Shown here: positions 57,521 through 64,000 of the stretch, one piece after another
Position numbering within the stretch: position 1 is the stretch's first letter
How the letters are laid out: every line of letters starts with the position of its first letter
Origin: Suillus spraguei
Lineage: Eukaryota > Basidiomycota > Agaricomycetes > Boletales > Suillaceae
NCBI GenBank assembly: GCA_016800925.1
Contig: JABCPU010000020.1
Location: 124,001 to 188,000 of the forward strand
Length of the DNA: 64,000 bases
Reading direction: 5' to 3'
The notes under the pieces: generated by a model
Told to the model about the DNA's origin: nothing
Seen by the model: the letters and a program-made list of their open reading frames with translations, nothing else
Databases searched by the model: none
Program-made: the position numbers and the translations under genes

Positions 57521-58363
57521 TATGGATTGGAGTGGATGGGTGGATTGGATATGTGAGCTGGATTGGATGGGTGGACTAGGATGTATGGATTGGGTGTTTG
57601 GATGTCCATGGATTGGACCTGAATGTATGGTATATGACATTATCACTGATTCCACGGCAAGCCTTATTATATGTTGCCTCGTGCCACAGCGCCTCACGCT
57701 ATGTTTACTTACAGCAGTTACTACACTCCAGCGCTACTGATCTCGCCTAGAGTATTCCGAGTACATACAATTTAGGATATAAACACCATGTACCCCACAT
57801 GAGACAGTACCTGATTTTACACCATTGCATGTACTATAGGTCAGGATTATTGTCCAGCTCTGGATCTACCCAGTAGTGGACTTAGTCTTCAAAGTTTCCT
57901 TATCGCTTGTTAATCTATCATGCTCGTTCTCCATTACCGCTGGACTTTTGACTGTTACTTTGACTGAACGTCTCATGCACCGCTACTTTACTGCTGAAAG
58001 TACCGCAGACTTCTTTACTGTTCCTTTGCACCGCTTGCAACCTTACTGCTACCGCTGATACCACTGCTCAACATCGCTCGCTCAACGCAACTGTTTCTGA
58101 TTATATCTCAACCACAGAAGTTCCGCTACACACGACGCTAGTTCTGGCGGTATCATCGCTGACTGTGGCAACTTACCGCTGACCTCAATGCTTGTTTCGC
58201 ACATAAGTCAGACTCGAACTTGACCATACTAATAGGCATCCCCCTTTAGGGTCGAACACTCTTGTTCTCACAAGTGAAGCAGACTAGATGGAGCGCAAGA
58301 CTCACATACTAACTTAGGAGGTAGTTTATCTACAGCCCAGGTTAGGTTGTATCTTTACACCGG

Positions 58364-59166
58364 CCTTGACTGCTGTAGTGATACTGGGAAACCAAGGGAA
58401 AGAGTTGTAAGACTTTCTATACAAGAGTCTTCTTGACCCCAAGCAGATAAAATATGTGCTTGACAAAATGCCCAAGTAGACATAGAACAGGGATTCAAGC
58501 TTTCAAGTCTGCTGAAACAATGCGTGGTGGCATTGTGGACTTAACTGTGATGGCAGCGGCTTAGAAGTGCTTACAGTGTCCTCATCGGATATTTCCGACA
58601 TGGAAGTTTCAACTTTTGCAATTCCACATGTATAGGAGGCTATCTAGTCATAGTGAGAGAGCAGGCAAAATTGAAAGGAAACAAAATCAAATCAAATCTA
58701 TTGTTATGAATCATTTATCAATATACAACAAACAATTGACACAAACCAACTGGAGAGGAAGCACACTCAGAAGCGCATGAATCAGACATGACAGCAAAGA
58801 AAGATATGTCGAAACATGTGAGAGGGACTCGATCACATGATCAACTGTACAGTTTCTGTTCGAAAGTGTTCCCATGCATTGAGGTAGACTTGGAGGAATT
58901 TTGATGAACTTTGCCACATTTGGCGAATGTAGATCACATCCAGCATCAGCCTCCAACATACAGGGGACTTGAGCTATTTTTGATAATAAACCTACTGATC
59001 AAACTTGTCAGATCTCATGATCCAGGCCCCAGTCATCAGGCAGAAGTAATGTTACCTATAAATAGGCTGAAGAAGTGTGATGCCATCAAATGAAGGCCAG
59101 GTACCAGGTCCAGAGAATCATGGGTCAAGTACTGGACAGGATCCTCCACTGATACATCAGCCCTAT
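58364..59166. other. Intergenic, no supported gene
   Basis: Adjoins the terminal sequence of the second hAT arm. Only short frames; no transposase motif found. Confidence 0.4.
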
Positions 59167-59977
59167 TGTCATATACCATACTTCTGATCTCTGATCCGAT
59201 CAGATCTGATCGATCCTACTTCCGTCTGGTCCACAGATCCTGTCCAGATCACCCATCCGAAAGTGCCCACTTCTCGCACTCTAACTCCCTTGTGGATATC
59301 TGCGTCTATCTCCTTTCATCATTCCTCCTGTTTCCGGTATTCTGGCTGTGTATATTTCCATCCTGTCTCACTGATCCATTTCCTGTGTTTCATTTCTGAC
59401 TTGTGCTTACTGATACGCTGTGCATTAACTAATAGACTTCCGTTATACATTGTACATAGCCCTCGGTCCTGTACTTGTTGATTATCCATGCTAGATACTT
59501 ACAGTATATAAACCACTTGTAGATTTCCATAGAACCTTAGTTCGAATATCATCTTAGATTCTGCTCATTCTGTTCCTCTGGACTTGAGTTACTTCCAACT
59601 CCAGTTTATCTTCCGAGACTTAGGATTGATTCCTACAGTCTACATCTCCGACTCTACCTTCGGTAGTCTACCTCTGTTATTTTCTAGTTAAGGGACCCGT
59701 TCTGAGACTAGTCTTAATCCTTATTCCATCTCCATGTTCCAGATAACCTTCGGACGTGTCATATCTGAAACCTTCGGACATCCAGATCTGCCATGCTACC
59801 ACTTCCAGATCTTCGGATGTTTATCCTCCCTCTGAAATAAGGGGCATTACTTGGGAAAGGGGCACAGTGCACGAACTGAGGCCAAAGCCCTTCGGATCTT
59901 TCACCCTTTGAGTACAGTCTTAACACCTATAGATGATAGCCACCTGTGGACTATAGGAATCTATGTATCAATGTTGC
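59167..59977 (+). mobile_element. Diverged relative of the 1599-bp solo LTR (plus orientation)
   Basis: It starts TGTCATATACCATAC, the reverse complement of the right end of the 56041-57639 element. It shares the ACAGTATATAAAC TATA-like box (59503-59515) and a GGGGCACAG...GAGGCCAAAG block near 59860. CCTAT flanks it at 59162-59166 and 59978-59982 and may be the target duplication, but the last bases (ATGTTGC) do not match the expected CA end. The right limit is therefore tentative. Confidence 0.45.
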
Positions 59978-60602
59978 CCTATGATTATACATATTTAATG
60001 TATCATTCTTACAGTATGGCCTGAATGTGAAAATAGCTGTGATAAAGGTCAAGTATGCAATATCACATCCTTTTAAGGTGTAGCTTGTAGTGGTAATGGG
60101 TGTGTTATTTTTAAGGGAGTGCATCATAGAAAGGACAAGTTTGGTCAAGTAGCAAGGTATGGGCAGTAAAAGCTCTATATGAGAAAATTAGAGCCGCAAA
60201 CAGTGTTCAATAAATAAGGGGGAAAATAATCTGAATGTAAGTACACACTTTAAGCAATTGGGCAACCAGGTGGGAAAATTGAAGCTGGCGGTATCTTTTC
60301 TACCTGGAATGCATCCCCGATGCATTATGGATGCATCAGTGCAACTCGAGGACCCACTGCTATGTCATTGCATCACTGGATGCCCTGAAACTGCAGCAAA
60401 ATGTTGCATCAATATGACACTGAGGCCTGATCATCCAACAAAAAATACATATATACATGTGCTATTTATTCAATATGATACATTGAAGCGGTGGAGAATG
60501 GCGAGCACTATGCTATAGACAAAATGCAAGATGTGTCCATACAAATCCGTGCGCTGCTTTGCACCTGAAAAATAATCCTTTGTATACTTTGGTAATTTCA
60601 TA
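59978..60602. other. Intergenic and 3'-flank of protease copy 4
   Basis: 60424-60602 is the shared downstream block of the protease copies. The rest has no supported feature. Confidence 0.45.
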
Positions 60603-62103
60603 TTAGTCGGTGGTGACATCAGTGAACTGAGTTGGGGCAAAACCGATACGTTGGTTGGAGCCATCAAGCACAGTGTAGAAGCGCTGCATAAATGTGTAGC
60701 CAATCCTAAAGTCAAGCCCTGTGCCAGTGGGCGAGCCAATGTCCATAACGACGAGATATATGTTATTGGGATCAAGAGTGGGATTAAACCTCAAGAGAGA
60801 ACGAGGCCATATTTGGGCGTTGGCGTTAAGACTGAAGGGTCGCTGTGTAAAATGGTGAACAAGGGGTGAGAGGGCTAATAGAACTGACGTACACCCTCAA
60901 TATGAAAGTTCAAGGGCTGTAGGGCACTGTACTGGTCAGGGGTAATCTTGAGTTGACCAGTCCTCGGATCTACAATGGCGCCGGTTGCAGTCTTGTACCT
61001 TTCATAGGCATCTATCGAACGTCAGACAATTATTACACGCTACACTCTAAATACATACCGGTGGCAATGGCAATAAAGTTGCTGCCACTATCGATGATAC
61101 CAACAGTGGTGCCCAAGATCTCGATCTCCTCTTCAAGTTGGCCGTAGGTAATCTTCTGTTCGAAACCCCAATGGTACGATGCGGGTGGCACGTCTGTGAC
61201 AGGACTGAAACAATTACTATCAGTCTGGATTGATCTAGGAGCTGAAGTAGCTTACGTGTAGACAATTTCATCAGTGTACTTGGTATTGTCAGGTTCACCA
61301 AAGGTGAGCTCTCCGAAACGGTTGTCTGGATCCGTAGTGGGCGCCAAAAAGATACCAATAACATTCGAATCAATCTTGCGTTGGTCATACAGGCCGTCAG
61401 TGAAAGTCGGGATCATGTCATGCGGGGTAAGTGGCAAAGATAGGAGTGACAAGGATCTAGGCCCGATGCCAAAATAACCGTCTTCACCTGGATCGAGGCC
61501 TCCGAAAGTAGAAGCAACAGCGAGTTTGAAATTGGTGACGGTGAGCTCACCACCGAGAGTGATGGTATCGCGGTAAATCATTCCTACAGATAATCGTAGG
61601 TATTCCAGTTTTCAACTTATGATAGTGTTGTATGTCATACCTTGAAAGAAGGACGCATAGTTGGCAGCACCATATCTTTCCCTTACAGGGATGTCAGTGG
61701 GTACACTAGTGACAGTTTTCACATATTGTTTGAGGGCGCCAACCCATGTGATCGAGCTGCCGGAGTCGACGACCAAGTTGTCTTCAACAATGCATTAGCA
61801 GATGCATGTTGTCTCAGTGTTGAACTAACAGAATGTGGGGGGGCTGCCAACGCCAACTTGTACGGTCCAATCAAAATGACTGTTTGTCACAGGAACATTA
61901 TTAGCACGTCGGCTATGCGTGTTGTAGTCCCCCAAGGCCGCCACACGGGCTTTATCGCGCTGCAAGAAGTTACTAATAGTGCCATTCGGGAAGTTTAGCC
62001 TCCTGGTAAGGGGGAGGGTGATAGAGGAATTGCGAACTTCAAGTGGCGATCCCGTGATTGACAAAGCCAGGGAAAGTATCAAAAAGGATGCAGCGAGGGA
62101 CAT
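60603..62103 (-). CDS. Polyporopepsin-like secreted aspartic protease, copy 4 (415 aa, canonical)
   Basis: Six exons on the minus strand: 62103-61830, 61781-61641, 61583-61256, 61204-61059, 61011-60893 and 60842-60603. They sum to 1248 nt, giving 415 aa, the usual size for a preproenzyme of peptidase family A1. It has a signal peptide (MSLAASFLILSLALSITGS), then a propeptide with RRLNFPNGTISNFLQRDK. Both catalytic loops are normal: VVDSGSSITWVGA (Asp97) and GIIDSGSNFIAIA (Asp286). The C-terminal part has GLDFRIGYTFMQRFYTVLDG, typical of these enzymes. It should act as an extracellular acid endopeptidase. It is the best candidate for a working member of the local family, and copies 1-3 are best read against it. 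Confidence 0.88.
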
Positions 62104-62780
62104 GGTTTACTGGAAAATAGTATCATACTCTGATACTCAGTAGTCCATTATATGGTATCTGCCAGCTCATGCGATGACAATGTTTGTTGGGCGCCTTAGC
62201 CACGTATGAAATGTGCCCCCTCGAAAAAGCAGTGATGAGGTAGTTGCGATCTGAGTCATTGCTAGCACAAGAATTTGATGCTGGTAGGTGGCAGGAAATT
62301 ACAATCACTTCGCTTGTTTACCAATCGCTGGGGAAACGAGAATTTGATCAGGTCTGGACAGGGTGCGAAAAGACGACATAACCAGTATGTAATCAGAGGT
62401 GGAAAATCATGCAAATCCCGAGGTGACAGAGTAGTGGGAAGTACCTGTTTCTGGTTCTAATCCGACGTAGGATCACTGCCTCTTGCAGAGTCTGAATGTG
62501 TAATTCTAGTACTATTCCGACAACTGAATTATATCTGGTATGTAGGGTCCGCATGTCTGATTTTAGTCTGAATATTATCATAATCGTGTCGGATTAGCAC
62601 CTGAATATGAAGCTATCATATGACTATATGCTCTCCTGTAGATCTGCCCCGCTCCCGGATGCTTCCAGTCGTTGCCCCCCTAGTTCACTGTTTCTCACCA
62701 CCACGATGTATGGTTCCCATCTCAACTTTCTAGAAGACAGGAATTACATGCCACATAACACATGCAGACAGGGCAATAAG
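62104..62780. repeat. Upstream region of protease copy 4
   Basis: 62105-62330 matches 40015-40240 upstream of copy 3. A TATGAAAT/CCACGTATGAAA block recurs before each copy. From about 62335 onward the similarity is lost and nothing gene-like is seen. Confidence 0.5.
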
Positions 62781-63050
62781 ATTTAGCTGTTCACCTGGGA
62801 AGATAAGATCACATAACGTGTGAGGGCGAAACGTGGGTTGGTTCATCGCAGAGAAACTCATTTCAACAGATGACATTACACACCGTATGGGAATGGGCCG
62901 TCGCCAAAGCACCACCAGCATTGAAATTACGCACTTCCTTTTTGTTGGACAGCGAGAGATTGCGACAAGTTGTCAGCATCAGGCAAGCGAGCCAAAACAC
63001 GAGAACACGAGAACCTCCACCAACTGAAAGCGGGACACAGCCAGAGCATT
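62781..63050 (-). repeat. Dispersed repeat, inverted copy of 41083-41420
   Basis: Minus-strand pieces SLSNKKEVRNFNAGGALATA and NQPTFRPHTLCDLIF match the plus-strand copy. Frames are broken. Confidence 0.55.
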
Positions 63051-63420
63051 CAGCATTGAGCCAAAAGACTTGAACACACCACTCTCTGAGAGCAGGACAC
63101 GGCCAGAGCATCATCAGCGTCAGGTAAGCAAACCAAAAGAAGATAACACATACTCTGAGAGCGGGACGCAACAAGAGCGCCGTCAGGGTTGGGTATTAAA
63201 AGATGAGAACACGCACTGGCTGGGAGTGGGATGTGACCAGCGCATCATCAGGTTTGAGTAAGTGAGCCAGCAAACGAGAAACGCACTGGCTGAGAGCGGG
63301 ACACGGCCAAAATATCATCAGGGTTGGGTAAGCAAGCCAACAGACGAGAAACGCACTGGCTGAGAGCGGGACGCGGTCAGAGCATCAACGTCGGGTAGGC
63401 GAGCCAAAAGACAAGAACAG
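62990..63420. repeat. Degenerate ~60-bp minisatellite, about seven units
   Basis: The units carry GCACTGGCTGAGAGCGGGAC, CGGCCAGAGCATCATCAGG, GGGTAAGCAAGCCAA and GACGAGAA in this order, with variable gaps. The last three units (from about 63180) are the most regular. Open frames across it are products of the repeat. Confidence 0.8.
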
Positions 63421-64000
63421 CTTACTACATGACCTGATTTCATCGCTCCGAAGGTGAAACTAAATGCCTCGAATGAGAAGGCAACTCTGAATTGATGGCG
63501 AAGCTGCTCTCGTCTGACATGTGTTTGAATGGAATATGGACTTGGCGAAATGTTTAGACAATCTCATCTTCAAATAAGCAGTACGTATTCAGACGGTCGA
63601 GAACGCCATATCCACGGGCTGATTTGTGTTGGGACAGTGTGTATTTCACCAGCAAATAAAAATCTGGAAAGGTTCGTTCAAAAAGGGTCTGAAAAGGCCA
63701 TAGTATTTGCACCTATTAGTTCTCGAATTTGGTCACAGGTTTCTGATTTACGTCGGATTATGAGCTAGGTACGTTTTGCCTCTGATTATTCTTCCTGTCT
63801 CCCTCGGAATAGCCTCTGATCAATTTCTCATTTCCGCAGTGATCTGCTTGCCTACATTTCACTACAGCGGCTTGCCTATACTACCTATCCCACAATTTCG
63901 GGTTTTTCCAGATGGCCTACTAACTTACGGCGGGCGAAGGTTTCGTGCCACTCACTGAACCCTTCTCCTGAGTTGGCGATGGTCGCAATGTGGACAACCG
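63421..64000. other. Right edge: intergenic and start of another protease-upstream repeat
   Basis: 63845-64000 matches 40392-40520 (CTACATTTCACTACAGCGGCTTGCC ... CAATGTGGACAACCG), the segment found upstream of the protease copies. The match runs off the window, so a further copy may follow. 63421-63840 shows no gene. Confidence 0.5.

Larger units (their letters stand above)
56041..57639 (-). mobile_element. Solo-LTR-like element of 1599 bp with internal minisatellites
   Basis: It starts TGTTACAACC and ends ATATGACA on the plus strand (TG...CA on both strands). It is flanked by TTATC at 56036-56040 and 57640-57644, a 5-bp target duplication. The uninterrupted sequence exists at 46637-46645. 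On the minus strand a GTATATAAAC TATA-like box is seen (about 56920). A diverged relative in opposite orientation lies at 59167-59977. No coding capacity, so a long solo LTR is the best fit. Confidence 0.75.
55870..58363 (-). repeat. Second copy of the hAT right arm, split by a 1.6-kb insertion
   Basis: 55870-56040 matches 46477-46640 and 57640-58363 matches 46637-46693 plus 46972-47641. It lacks the inner about 70 bp (cut at the Gypsy 2 LTR) and lacks the MITE. The outer end reads GGTTGTATCTTTACAC. Confidence 0.8.

Overview
The window looks like nuclear DNA of a filamentous basidiomycete (Agaricomycete type). Genes carry many introns of about 47-60 nt. The host genes are typical fungal single-copy genes (calcineurin A, UNC50/GMH1, the PIG-A/GPI3 glycosyltransferase). 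The accessory part holds polyporopepsin-like secreted aspartic proteases, Ty3/Gypsy chromoviruses, hAT and mariner debris. No genus can be named from the sequence alone.

Layout. 0.1-0.95 kb: a small mariner/IS630-type element with TA target duplication. 1.0-2.3 kb: a decayed partial copy of the calcineurin A gene. 2.5-14.4 kb: a cluster of one multicopy family of small predicted four-helix membrane proteins. It holds two copies with complete reading frames after splicing (2.5-3.4 kb minus, 9.7-10.6 kb plus), three near-complete broken copies and several scraps, in alternating orientation. 15.0-26.2 kb is the conserved core: calcineurin A (minus), UNC50/GMH1 (minus), a long WW-domain disordered protein (plus), GPI3/PIG-A (minus) and an intron-containing tRNA-Val(CAC) just upstream of GPI3.

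26.5-40 kb is a segmental duplication field. Three minus-strand aspartic protease genes alternate with fragments of the neighbouring WW gene. One fragment has been split by a complete 5.3-kb Ty3/Gypsy chromovirus with 189-bp LTRs. A fourth protease copy lies at 60.6-62.1 kb. Of the four proteases, one is canonical (415 aa), one is a pseudogene, and two have full-length open frames but altered active-site motifs.

42.9-60 kb is a transposon nest. It contains a truncated hAT-like transposase core between inverted arms of about 955 bp, a 274-bp MITE whose empty site survives in a second arm copy at 57.7 kb, a second 7.6-kb Gypsy chromovirus on the minus strand with an extra zinc-knuckle ORF after the chromodomain, and a 1.6-kb solo-LTR-like element carrying 17-bp and 37-bp minisatellites. 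The right end holds the canonical protease, a degenerate minisatellite of about 60 bp per unit, and the start of another protease-upstream repeat.

Exon coordinates for calcineurin A, UNC50, GPI3, the WW gene, the two intact four-helix genes and three proteases were reconstructed by hand from splice sites and reading phase. In each case the summed exons give a whole number of codons. Names rest on recognised family motifs, not on database searches.
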